NCBI GenBank assembly: GCA_013397935.1 | Contig: VZRN01004398.1 | Span: forward strand, 786,927 to 850,926 | Direction of reading: 5' to 3' | DNA from: Dasyornis broadbenti | Lineage: Eukaryota; Chordata; Aves; Passeriformes; Dasyornithidae | Length of the DNA stretch: 64,000 nucleotides | Part shown: piece after piece, positions 24,525 through 35,800 of the stretch | Position numbering within the stretch: position 1 is the first letter of the stretch | How the letters are laid out: each line of letters opens with the position of its first letter | Notes under the pieces: model-generated | The model's database searches: none | What the model saw: the letters and a program-made list of their open reading frames with translations, nothing else | Told to the model about the DNA's origin: nothing | Made by a program: the position numbers and the translations under genes

Positions 24525-26010
24525 GGCTTTGCTCACTTGTAAGGCTCATCAGCTTGGGTAGGATGAAAACTGTGTCAGCATCAGGAAGGCATGGAGGACA
24601 GGAGGGACTTTCAAAGTCCCCATGTTGCCATTACTTTTCTGGGCCCAGAGAACTAAATGCTACTACTTTTTCTGAGTTAAAAGCGGGGGGAATAAAAGCC
24701 AGAGGTAGTAGCCACTACAAAATAGCACACTCTGTTCCCTATCGTAAAAGTTCAGTTTTGAGGCAGTTTCAAAAGTTCCAGAGTGTAATGTGACCTTGTT
24801 TGTTTTATCAGATGCAGGGAGTTCGAATATTGCAAAGGAAATCAGATACAGTAGGTTGGGGGGTATGCAGAGGGTTGCACATACAAACACTCTGAGGAAT
24901 AAAGCAATATGGTGTTTTCTCTGTATGCTTTTCTTTCCAGTATGAGGGAGGGAAGCAAAACATTCTAACAAAACCTCCTTCTAAAGAAATAATCAAGGCA
25001 CTGAGCTCTAAAGCCTGTGTCACGGCACATGACTGGGAGAATAAGGCATTTTGCATTATTGCATGTTGTCATCACTTTGCTTAGTGTTGTCCCTCCGTGC
25101 TAATTACATGTTTACATGCATTGCATCATTGGGCAGGATTACTGTAATTATGTTAATACTTCATAATCAACAGAGCAGTACCTGTAATTTACCAAACAAA
25201 AACAACATGAAAAGCTAAATCCACAAATGGAAAGGGATAGACTGCAAAGGATTTAATCCTCAGTGCAGGAGCAGGCAGGAAGTTTTCAGAGCTGGAATAT
25301 CCTGCTTTAGCCATCAGATGCTCTCAGATAGCACCAAGGCACTTTGACAAGATGCTTAATAGGTACTAAGGAGGCTAACACACCAAACTGTGAACAGGGT
25401 GTCAATGTTTAATGCTCATCCATGAACTCTCACCTAGAAAAATCTGAGTATTGCCCTTAACAAAGCTGCATGACAGACTCTTGAAAGAACAGGAGACTAA
25501 GAAGCTCCGTGATCTGGAAATATTTTAACCCCTTTCCTATCTGTGGATGTACAATATCAATCTCAACCCCCTTGCTGCTTCTTTGAAAGAAATATGTGGC
25601 ACCTGGCATATCAGAGCACAGTCTGTGTGCAGCTGGATCGTTTTCTTCCTACCCTCATCCATGGTTTTTTCTCCCCGTTTATCTTGGCCCGGGTTGTTAG
25701 GGCTTTAGGCTGATTCACCCCCTGTGCTTCCCGCACGTCCTGGAAGGCCTCAAGGGCCTCTGTCACTAAGGGTTAAGTATCCAAAGTCAACAGCAGAATA
25801 AACCGGGACATTAAACAAGACAAGGAGTTATCCCGAGTGGTCATTGAGTGGTGAAGAGTAATACAAATAAGATCGAGTCCCAAGTGCTTCCTGGTAAGTG
25901 GAGACACAAGAAAGTTTCAGCAAGATCGGCAGCCTTCATCCACCAGGAACTGAGCCTTGGTGGAGAGCCTGCTGCAAGCAGAGTCACCTGCTGCAGTGAG
26001 GTGCAGGGCA

Positions 26011-26097
26011 GGCACCCAGGGCTGCAGCCCAGGACGGGCTGAGGGTCCCTGCGGGCACCCAGGGCTGTAGCCCAGGGACGGGCTGTGGGTCACTGCG
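26011..26097. repeat. Two-copy 43-44-bp tandem duplication
   Basis: GGCACCCAGGGCTGCAGCCC followed by AGGACGGGCTGAGGGTC is repeated immediately with few changes (second copy GGCACCCAGGGCTGTAGCCC). It sits at the upstream edge of the METRNL CpG island. Confidence 0.85.
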
Positions 26098-26507
26098 GGC
26101 CGCCCCCAGCGCAGAGGGCGCGTCTCAGTAACTTTCCCGGCCAAACGAAACCCTTCGGTCCCGCCCGCCATCACCCCCTCCCCACACAGGGACGCATGGG
26201 GGGCCCAGGCGGGGCAGCAGCGGAGCGGAGCGGGCTCTCATCCCGGGCCAGGGCATCTGCCAAGGGTGCGAGGGGCAGCGCTGGAGCCCGGGACGGGCTG
26301 TACCCGGGGGCGGCGGCGGTTCCCGATCCGGCGCCGCGTTTTGCCGGCACAGCAAGTGCCGGCCTTGCCGGGGGAGGAGGAGCTGCGAGAGGGGGAAGGG
26401 GGAGGAGGAGGAGCCGGCGCTCGGCCGGGGCGCTCCCGCCCCTCAGCTGGGAGCCGGCAGCCAGCGGGTGCGAACTCCAGAGCCGAGTGGCGCCGCGCGG
26501 AGCGGGG

Positions 26508-26531
26508 ATGCGGGAGCCAGGGATGGGGTAG
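26508..26531 (+). promoter_or_regulatory. METRNL: METRNL leader uORF 1 (seven codons)
   Basis: An ATG 113 bp upstream of the METRNL start opens MREPGMG and ends at TAG. The A of a second in-frame ATG lies at 26523. It would be in the leader if transcription starts upstream of 26508, which is likely but unproven. Confidence 0.5.
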
Positions 26532-26545
26532 CCGCGCCGCCCACC

Positions 26546-26551
26546 ATGTAG
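26546..26551 (+). promoter_or_regulatory. METRNL: METRNL leader start-stop uORF
   Basis: ATG followed directly by TAG, in a near-ideal initiation context (GCCCACCATGT), 75 bp before the main METRNL ATG. Start-stop elements are known to stall or absorb scanning ribosomes and lower downstream translation. Whether it is in the mature mRNA depends on the true transcription start and 5' splicing. Confidence 0.55.
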
Positions 26552-26620
26552 GCGAGTCCCGGGCGCTGCGCACATCGCTCCCCACCACCTGCACCGCGTT
26601 CGCACCGGGCCGGGGGGACC

Positions 26621-26733
26621 ATGCGGAGGGCCCCGGTCGCCGGGCTCCTGCCGCTGCTCCTGGGACTGCGGCTGCTGCTGGGCGGTGGCGCCGCGGCACA
26701 GTACTCCAGCGACCTGTGCAACTGGAAGGGGAG
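26621..26733 (+). CDS. METRNL: METRNL coding exon 1 (signal peptide and mature N-terminus)
   Basis: Meteorin-like is a secreted cytokine-like protein known in mammals from skeletal muscle, fat, skin and immune cells, with roles in thermogenesis and inflammation. This exon encodes residues 1-37 and two bases of codon 38. The ATG is in the context GGACC-ATG-C. It opens a classic signal peptide: MRRAPVAG, a leucine-rich core (LLPLLLGLRLLL), then a small-residue segment GGGAAA, with likely cleavage near A26. The mature protein starts QYSSDLCNWKG, matching the conserved QYSSDxCxWKGSGL start of the family. The donor is AG/GTGAGG in phase 2. The spliced product is 292 residues, slightly shorter than the human protein (311 from memory), mainly through a shorter leader. 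Confidence 0.95.
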
Positions 26734-29700
26734 GTGAGGCGACATCCTGCTTGGGCAGGGGGGAGCGGGGACAGCCACGTCCATCGCCGTCCTACCGAGG
26801 GAAGAAGTTGATGCCGAATACAAAGGGGAGACCCTCCCGCTGCGGTGCCCGGCCGGGGCTCGGGGAACGGCGCGGCAGACGGCAGAGAGCCGGGGCTGGG
26901 GGCTGAGCTGTTTCCTTCCCTCCCGGCGGGCTCGCCGCGAAGAGACGCTGGGCAGCGGCCCCCAGGCAGGGAGGGATGGAGGGGTGGGGGCGAGCTGGGC
27001 TTCCCTCGGCGGGATTGAGGGGTCGGCGCGGGCTGGGCTCCCTTCGGCGCTGTTCGGGGGTCTGGGAGAGGGAGGGCGGTGCCGAATCCGCCGCGGAGAA
27101 GTTTCTCCTCGCGACCATCTTCCCCGCGGCCCCAGCGCTCGGCGGAGGCGGCGATCGCGCCCGGGGAAGCAGCAACGCAGCCCCGGCTCTGCTCTCCCGG
27201 CCGCTGGAAGCGGCCCCGGGATGCGCTGCACCTGCGGAGCCCTGCCGCCGCAGCCAGCACGTCCCTCCCTGGGGCTCTTGCTGGCTCCCGTCCCCTTTCT
27301 TCCCTTCCCTCCCCTGCGCTCCCCCTCCGTGCGTGTCCCGCACTTCGCGCTCAGCCGCGCCGCTGCCCCGGGGGTCGCTCCCTGCTCCCGGGCACTCGCC
27401 CCGCGGAGGTGATGGTGATGAGCTCTGGGAGCAGGGCTTGGCACAGCGGCCACGCTCCTGATTTATTCTAATTGCACCGGTTGAGAAACCTCTCCAGTTC
27501 TCAAGTGTTTTATCTCCCAAATTATCTTTCCTTTAATTGCTTGTAATATGTTTAACGCTTGTGGTTGGGTCTGTGACCTTCTCCTCTCTTTATAGATTTA
27601 AAAAAGCAACTGTGCTCAACTAGCAAGGGTTGCTGGCTCAGACTTACTTGGAGAGTAAAATGGTCCAACTCTAATAAGTCTTCAGATCTGACTTTCTTTA
27701 ACATAAAAGTTTGGCCGGCCTATATCAGTGGGCTGTTTTGGAGTAGAAGGATTTTAAAGTGGGGAAACAACTGGATTGAGTTTAACATCATGATTTCTTA
27801 TCTGTTACAGTTTGAAACGGTTTCTTGATAATTAATGCATAGTTAATAGCAGTGAATCCACTTGAAGACGAGTCTGTTTGTCTGGCAAACTCTTAATTGT
27901 GTCATTTTTCTTTACAAACAAACCAACCAAACAAAAAAAGCTGAAAATGCTGTACCTGCTTCCATTCCAAAGCATCCCAGCTGCAATACTTACCTGGATC
28001 TTACCACCTGCATTGCAGCAAGTCTTTTAAAAGAATGGTGACAAACCCTTGTAATTCTGTCCAGTTTGGCTCTTATTTTTGTCGTGTTTTCTTAGAGCAA
28101 GCAGCCTAAGAAAAGCTTCATATCACCTGAGCAGGGTTGGAGCAAGAAGTGCCTTGAGTATCAACTAAGGGAGTGATGCTTGGGGTGGGGGGAAGTGAAA
28201 TCTTGTAACTGAGTTTGGGATGAACTGATGGTGCCAGCTTTGATTTATTCACTTCTGGTTCTTCTGGTGAGCTGAAGTGGTGGCAGCTTTGTCCTGATGC
28301 TGTTGGATGTGCAGGGAAGACAGTTTAGTCTGTGTGGTCTCACTTGTGTGAGAGAGTTTTGGAGTCCAGGTGGACTGGAGTCTTGGGAGGGGGTAAAGTA
28401 ACCCAGGCTGACTTAGGCCTTACTGGTGGCAAACAGTTGTTGTCAGAAATGCTGGCAGTCTTAAGGCCTTTCAATATAATCTGATTTGTCCCAAAACCAC
28501 AGCAGTTAAGAAGGAACGAAAGTAATTTGATGTACCAGTAAATATTATTAATTAAATATTTCAGTGTGAATACTTAGAGCTATATGAGTTAGAAAGAACT
28601 TTTTTATTTTTATGCAGAATATAATATTCTGAAGTCGTGTGATGATTTTTACCTTGACTGCTAGGAAAAGTTATGAACTTGAATGCTAGATGTAGTCTTT
28701 CTTCCCCACAATGAAGTCATAGCTTGGCTTGTGCTGGTGGATTTGAGAGTCATGTCATTTTCTATAGTAAACCTGAAGGTATTTTCTCACCTTTATATAC
28801 GTGTCTATATTAAAAGCAACAGTCTTAGAAATAGAATATTCTGGATATGGCTTTTTTTTCCTATTAACTTGTGCAGAAGTGATGCGCTTATACCCCTGAG
28901 TAGAATGAGAAGCTTCACTAGGTTTCCTACAGATATCCCTCATGCTTCCAGGGAAATCTGATGAAATGCACAGCTCGTCACCTGCAATTTAAGTGCAGTC
29001 AATAGGCCATAATAGCATCTTAATAAATCGCTTGTCAGAGAGCTTCCAGAAAGTCTTCGTCTGGGAGAAGGCAGAAACTTCACTATGATGAGTCCAGTTA
29101 TTACTCTGGCTGTAACTTCAGGATTTTGTGCTGCAGCAGCCTCTTGATGCTTTGGGCAAAAGTGCTTCAGTGCCAGGCTGGGAATATGCTGGCCTGGCAT
29201 GTTTGACTGTAGGCTGTAGTACAGGGAATTCAGCTCTTATGTGGCTACTTTTGTCCATCCATCTTGCCCTTGGTATGGGGATGCTCTGAGGAATTCTTAA
29301 TGTTCTCTAGACTGTCATCTCTTATTAAAATCTCCAAGCTGGGAGCAAAAGTTCCCTGTGTTCATTGCAGGGTGCAGGGAGGACTTATAGGGCTCTTCAG
29401 CACATCTTTAATAGAATACATAAATAACTGAAGTAGATACTGTGAATGTTGTTCTTGCTCCCTTTTTCTTTAAACAACACCTGTCCCATGTTGGAGCATA
29501 ATAGCTCACTGCAGTGATATTGTAACAGCTTTTTCAGAGCAACCATAAGGGGATGGCTGAAGCCAGAAAGGGAAAAGAGCAAGGAGACAGACGTAGTGAT
29601 TCAGGATGTCCTCGTGGATTGGTATGAGGAAGTAGTTATAGAAGTGGCTTGGTGTTGTAGAAGTAAGTCCCAATAAACAGCACACATTGAGAATGGATGA

Positions 29701-32438
29701 TGGATGGCTCATCCCTCACTGCAACCATGAAACATCTGCCCTATGTCCTTGCCATATAATCAAAAAGCCAAAACTCAAATGACTTTGGGAGAATAAAAAG
29801 GCTCCCAGGTCTCCATTGTTGTATGACTGACTAGTGAGACCTAAACCTGGCATTAAAAAGTCTCTCAGTGTGATGACAAGTCATTCTGACTGAAAGCAAG
29901 GCGACAGGTTTTACTGGGTGATGGTGGTTGTTGTTAAGTAATGTGAACATGTATTTTGAAATCTGCTTAACTTTTGAGTCATCCTTTATTATAAGGCTTA
30001 ATGTGTGCAGGTACTTGTGCTTGATGTATCTGTCTAATGGCATCACTCTTGCCCGTGGGATATAATTGGCTTTCAGAAGATAATTTCAGAGTCCACCCTG
30101 TTTTTTGTTTGAACAGTATGGATGTTTGAACAAAATTATTGTTAAGGCTTTTTTTTTTTTTTTCCTCTGGCAGAAATTCACTGCCTCAGTGTTGTTGGGA
30201 TCACTTGCAACAGAAGTTTCTCTGCATGCGTTCAGAGTTTTGCCCCTGGTGTCATCCTTCTGTTTAAACACTCAGGCTGGAATGTGCCAGTATAAGTCCT
30301 GCAAAGCCTCTGCAGCTTGTTTTGATGTCTTGAGTAGGGACAAGTGATGTGTGAAGGTAACTTTATGCCCCTTTGCTGAGGGATAACCTTTACACTGTTT
30401 AATTTTCTTTATTTGCAGCTTGCACGTAAATAGACTTCTGTGTTTTCTGTTGAATGGCATCATGTGTGTGCTGTGGTGAAAACTGATTTTGTGGACCAGA
30501 TGTGGATTTACATCAACTTGAAATATCCCTTTGCAAGTTTCCTGAATGTGTTAAGTACTACTGAATTTGAGGGCAAGAGACTAAAGGTTAAAAACTTGTC
30601 CCTCTTTTTTCCTCATCTGTGTTCTTGATGTGGCTTTCAAGATTCTTCAAAAGCACATGTTTGCAGGCTCCATTGTTATTAAATATGACTTTTTTCTTTC
30701 TGAGCTTCCTCATGTAACCTCTATCAAGTGGGTCACACTAACACTCACAATAATGAGTCACGTCAACAGTAAATGGAAACCATATGGTTTGGTTTTTCCC
30801 CTTTTACACATTGCTTCTAGTTACTTTCTAAGTGCTGACTTGAATTTAGACCCTGTTCAGTACCTGAATGTATCTTTGAGATGGAGAGCTGTGTATTTTG
30901 AGGTTTCTGCTGAGGAACCAGGACTTGATGTCATCACTTGCACTACACTAAAATATGTTTTTGCCACGGATTTCCTGTGTAACCTCAGACAAGTCACTTA
31001 ATCCTTTTAAATTACTCTTTCCCTGTCTTGATTCATCTGCCTATAAGTGGGAATGTTGTGAAGCTTCCCTGAAGTCCTGCAAAGCAGACATATGAGGTGA
31101 CGAAGAGTCTGGTTTTGGGTAGTCCTCTACAAGCATAGGATAAAAGATGCTTGTGTTTGGGAGCTAGGTGTGCAGAGCGTAGGAGGAGAAACAAGCTTGG
31201 TGGTGAAGTGATTTGCTCGTACTTGTTTAAGAGGTTTGTGAAAGGACAGAGACTGGGACCAAATGATTTTTGCCTAATGGCCCAAATACTGCAGCCAATA
31301 AATCAGACTTCCCACAACTTGTTCTTCCAACTGCAGAGTCTGCATCGTGCAGTGTTGTGTTAGGGCTTTGAGTCCCTCTGGGTAAAGAGCTGCTGGGGTT
31401 GGTCCAGCATCAGTGACAGGCAGCAGGGGTTGTTTGGAGCTGCCCTCAGCGCAGGCTGTGGGAAAACAAGCCATGGGGATTTACTACTCATCCTGCTTTC
31501 ACACGGTGCCTTGGTCTCCTCTCATTAGCAGCTGGCCCTGGGAGCCTGTGTTGCTCTCCTGTCCCATCCCTGTGCTCTCTGTGAAATGGTTGTTGGGGTG
31601 CTCATTTTTGACCATGGTGCTGGGACAGGTGGTGGCCCTGTAGCCCAGCAGGGTACATGTAATGGATGTAAATGTAGTAAAATAGCCACGTTCTCTTTTT
31701 TATTGAACACTCATAGCTGTGTCTGCTTGTAGCCCATCAGAGCTGGGCAGGGAAATGATAAGCTGAGCTTAAACCTCATACTGGCGAGTAGTGGAGGAAC
31801 AAGTACTTACCAAAAAAAGCAGCACAGTTCAGTGCTTCCCCAGCTATGACTCAGGAGTGAGGCGCCTTCTCTCCTCTTGCTACCTCCCAATATGGAGACT
31901 GGGGCTGCCCAGCCGGCCCAGAGGGTATCAGTGGCAAGTAGAGCATTGCTTTTGCTGCAGTTTACAGGGTGAGCTTGGCATGCCTCCCAGTTTCAGATCC
32001 ATTGGGAATATGGACTTGGAAGAGGAACAAAGTACTTGGATAAAGGTGGAGTCTGATTTGCGAAGCCGGAACGTGCTGGATTGAGCCACCAGGAAGGGAG
32101 TTTGAGTGTACGTGTTTTACTTAATATGCGCAGCTCAGCTGATGGGCAGTAACTGAGCCTGTAGTAATTGAATTGCTTTTGATCATGTACTTAAATCCTA
32201 TTTAATTTTGAAGCCTATTAGTAGTGGTTTGACCTTTTCTTTTGGGGGATGAGTTAAAATTGCCCCATAATATTAAGGCTGAAGTGTTACAGAGAGCTGT
32301 GCTGCTGAGCTGGATGGGCCAACACTCAGTGATATCCAAGGCTTCCTGCATTTGTTGCTGTGGGTCTTGGAAGGTTTGAGGTTGACATTCACATTGTTAG
32401 CTCTGTCATTTCTCTAACCTTTTTCTTTCTTCCTCCAG
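26734..32438 (+). other. METRNL: METRNL intron 1
   Basis: About 5.7 kb. The first 0.7 kb belongs to the CpG island. The rest is ordinary single-copy sequence with a poly-T run (30149-30163) and a MIR-like SINE relic (30971-31065). I see no additional coding exon. Confidence 0.85.
30971..31065 (+). mobile_element. MIR-like ancient SINE remnant
   Basis: Contains CTGTGTAACCTCAGACAAGT, CACTTAAT and later TCATCTGCCTATAAGTGGGA and ATGTTGTGAAG. These follow the order of the MIR core and 3' half (CTGTGTGACCTTGGGCAAGTC, then CTCATCTGTAAAATGGG, then GTTGTGAGG). Heavily diverged, as expected for a pre-avian element. Confidence 0.6.
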
Positions 32439-32827
32439 TGGCTTGACCCACGAGTCTCACAAGAAGGATGTTGAACAGGTCTACCTCCGCTGTTCTGAAG
32501 GGTCAATAGAGTGGATGTATCCCACAGGAGCACTCATAGTCAACCTGCGACCCAATATTTCACCTGCCTCTTACAAACATTTGACTGTTTGCATAAAGCC
32601 CTTCAAAGACTCTTCAGGAGCAAATATTTATTTGGAAAAAACTGGAGAACTGAAACTCTTGGTCCGAGATGGAGACTGCAGCCCCAGCAGAGTGTATTGC
32701 TTCGGCTATGACCAGGGGGGCCTGTTTGTGGAGGCCACTCCTCAGCAGGACATTAGCAGGAAGATTACGGGCTTCCAGTATGAATTGATGAGCAAGGGGA
32801 TAGCAGCTGATTTGCACACAGCTTCTG
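32439..32827 (+). CDS. METRNL: METRNL coding exon 2 (main conserved domain)
   Basis: Largest coding exon (389 nt), residues 38-167 plus the first base of codon 168. The acceptor is TTTCTTCCTCCAG and the donor is GTGAGT. Visible conserved blocks are GLTHESHKKDVEQVYLRC, EWMYPTGALIVNLRPN, LTVCIKPF, SSGANIYLEKTGEL, CFGYDQGGLFVEATPQQDI and TGFQYEL, all hallmarks of meteorin-like proteins. Cysteines are at 56, 89, 118 and 125. A possible N-glycosylation sequon is N77-I-S, although the proline after the serine may weaken it. The exon starts at a T that completes codon AGT (Ser38). No stops or frameshifts are seen. Cys118 appears absent from mammalian METRNL as I recall it. Confidence 0.97.
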
Positions 32828-35800
32828 GTGAGTTCTGGGGTATTTTCATACTTTCATATCCTGTATTGGATGCGTAACAGATGGCAGAGTGATTGAGTAG
32901 GAAAGTGGTTGGATCTGAGTTTCGTGTGCTTTTAAGGACATGTTTTATAAACAGAACTATTGCAGAAGAATTGATTTGGTTTATGTTTTGTTGTTGTGTT
33001 TTTGGAAGCTGGTGGCATAGGCTGAATTCCAGTGATTTGTTGAGGGCTACACTGTGAAGGATTCTCCCGTTACAGGGGTGGGGTGTATCACAGGAGCTGG
33101 CTTTACCCTACCCTGAACTCCAGCGTGAACTGGGCTTCCCAGCCTTGCTTAGCACTTCTCTAACTACTTTTTAATTCAGTTTTTAAGACCCCGCTGCATG
33201 TTTTGAATAATAAACATTTGAACAAGGAGACACTCCTTTTTCTTGGTGTTTTTTTCCCCCTTTGCAACTGGTGCTACTTGCTGACCTAATTATTGCCTTT
33301 TCTCTTTTTTAAAATTTTTTATTTAAACAAGGAAAATGATATGTTTCTTCCTCAGCTATGCATATTGCACTCTCCTGAGCATTACTGTACCATGGCAGAG
33401 CTCTTCAACACCATGACAATGCTTTTACAGGACAGTGTTGTCTTCTCTCTCAACCATTATGCAAAGCAAGTTTTGTAGGAAGGAGTTTTACTCCAATGAA
33501 AAGCTTATAGGAAAGAGGAGTGAACAGACTGAAAGATCTTTCAAGCCTGTGAAGTCTGATACTAAATAGCATTTGGAACAATGGCTCTACGTGTGACCTA
33601 AGTGTGCTGAGCAATTAGACGGTTTGAGAAGAAAAACTGGCATTTGTGGAGGATGACAGGGAGAAAGGGGAATTCCATTTAGATAGGTGGTATCTGGTTC
33701 ATGCATCTTACCCATTCAGAATTGCCTCCAGCTTTTATCCCCGAAACCAAGGAGGGGAGATTTCCAGAATGGCCCAAGGAACAGCAGATTTAGGGTAGTT
33801 TGTCTCAAATGACTGCAAGGGTTTTGAGGTTTAGGCATTTTAAGTGGGGAACCGGATTTGTGACAACCAGATTTCTCTTTTGAAATATGGGCTGCCTTTG
33901 CTCTTTTGAGTGAAGGCAGCGAGAAGAGTCCTCAGAGTACGCTTGGGATGAGTCAGCCCAGGGCAAACGCAATGTTTAGTGAGGCTGTGCAGCCCAAGAG
34001 CCGAATGTGGGCTGGCCAGACTGCCGTGCTGGTGCCACATGCTTTGCCTGAGATGCTGCTGGATAAACGGTGCTGTGAGGAATTAAACTGCAGCTGTATC
34101 TTCCAGGGATATCTGCTCTGGGATAAGTGATTGCAGAACTTGTTCCATCCTCTCCCCTCCCCTGGCTTCTTTCCACATCAGGCTCTGGATCGTGTGTTTG
34201 TGTATTTGTGCACACTCGCAGCCCTGCCAAGGTTGAATGTTGTCACGTCAGCTCGGATGGGGCTTTCTTTTTGTGCAGCTCTGAGCTGGACTCAGCGCAG
34301 CTGAGCAGAGCTGGGCTCAGGCTGATGCAGTAACCCCGGGAACTGACAGGTGGCAGCTTTGCCATTAAAACAAAAATTATAAACACAAATATTCCAAATT
34401 GTAAGTCACTGCCTTTACTTTTGCCGTGCTCACAACTGACAGCTTACTGTTGAGCATTCTGTATTTTAAGCAGACTGCTCTGCTTCATCAAAAATGTGCT
34501 GCAGATGAAGTGGGGTATCTCTGCAGAGCTGCTTTCCCAATAAGATCATTTGTGCAAAGATGAACACACTGTGCAGAATGTCAGCTATGTAGTAAAATTC
34601 CATTGCAGAAGACATTAAATACATTGTTTAATCAGTTATTTGGAGAATGTTCCCAGATTCTGTGCTTCTTCCTCTGTGAGGCTGTGAGGATGGAGACACA
34701 GGCTAGCGAGAAGTCACTTAAGCTTACTAAGAAAAGTCTTGCGCTTTTTTTCTTTTCAAAAAAAGTTGAAATTGCTTTTTCATATAGTAAAGTAATATGA
34801 CAGGAACGCTGCTTATCACAGCTGGGTTTAGATAGGGTTACACACAGACAGGGTTTCTCCTGAGCTTTGCTTGCATTGAGGACTTGCTACTGACATCCTT
34901 TAGCATCACAAGCCAGCAGAAACTGCTGTGTTTTCAGAATTAAGCGCTCTTCTTCACACATAAAATCTTGGAGGTTTTTTAAACTGATGGGAGTATTTTT
35001 CAGAGACTTTCAGAAGTCAAAATGAGGACTGAATCCAGTTACAGCCTTCCTCTTTAATAGGCTCATTAAATCACTTTTTCAGTGACTGCTGTGTTTTCAG
35101 CTGTAACAAACACTGGTTGAATTTCAGTGCTGTCTTATGAAACAGTGTGGTAGGGAATCTGCTCCATTCTCCAAGTGTCATATTTGGCCAGAAGAAGCTT
35201 TTTAGTAGTTCATCAGCAGAGCCTTCAGGGCAAACTAGGGATCTCTATTGTATTTTAAATTATTTCTCTTGCCTTTTTTTGGATCTCCAGACTCCGGGGA
35301 GGGGCTGTGCAGGGTGAAAGCATGATGAAAATGCCATACGTGACTCTTTCCAGTACTCACTTAGATGAACACTTTTATTCTCCTATAAATATCTATATGT
35401 CTTGGGGAGCTGCCAAATAACTGCCTTGTGAGGCTTCCACAGAGCGATTTATTTGAGACTCTTTGCAGTTCATGGACCTCCTTTCTTCTGGAGCTGCTTC
35501 TAGTTTCTCTGTGAAACCTCAGAAGAAATGCGCTTTCCTGAGCTGTTCGTTTGGAGGGAAAGGTTACAATCACTGACATCACTGGAGATTTCTTTACTCG
35601 AGAGGAGATAGAGGCAAGTGCTGACCTTAAAGGAGCTGAAAACTGGGTTTGAGGTTCTGCATTTCCCACCAGCCTTACTTCTGTCCCTTATTCACAAACG
35701 TGGCTGACGGTGTTTTTGGCTGCTGCACTCTGGAAAAACGAGGCTGCTCAGGTCTCAGTTGCAGTTTGACAGAGTTTAGCAGAGCTGGCAGTAGGTGTGA

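Larger units (their letters stand above)
10641..26084. other. Intergenic spacer between the divergent B3GNTL1 and METRNL promoters
   Basis: About 15.4 kb with no coding gene I can support. It contains CR1 relics (11033-11375, 13137-13410, 14180-14445), short poly-T and CAGA tracts, a three-copy 21-bp repeat (24462-24524) and AT-rich single-copy stretches. Open frames of 60-165 codons (for example 13264-13761) overlap repeat sequence or lack any recognisable domain. Distal regulatory elements for either gene could be here, but sequence alone does not prove it. Confidence 0.65.
26085..27445. promoter_or_regulatory. METRNL: CpG-island promoter of METRNL
   Basis: About 1.36 kb of very GC-rich, CpG-dense DNA covering the METRNL leader, exon 1 and the start of intron 1. 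It includes a G-rich purine stretch (26369-26413) and GC-box-like elements but no obvious TATA box. Long open frames on both strands here (up to 340 codons on the minus strand, 26238-27260) are expected from stop-poor GC-rich sequence and carry no domain. The transcription start is not determinable by eye, but it must lie upstream of 26621. Confidence 0.85.

Noticed and set aside
26238..27453. Overlapping minus-strand frames of 340 and 336 codons in the METRNL CpG island
   Set aside because: Stop-poor GC-rich composition produces such frames in several registers at once. They are Pro/Ala/Arg/Ser-rich, with no domain, and overlap the promoter and exon 1 of a confident gene.
31165..31225. Second MIR-like end (GGTGAAGTGATTTGCTCG)
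   Set aside because: Only a short stretch resembles the MIR tail and it is in the wrong relation to the fragment at 30971-31065; not enough to call.
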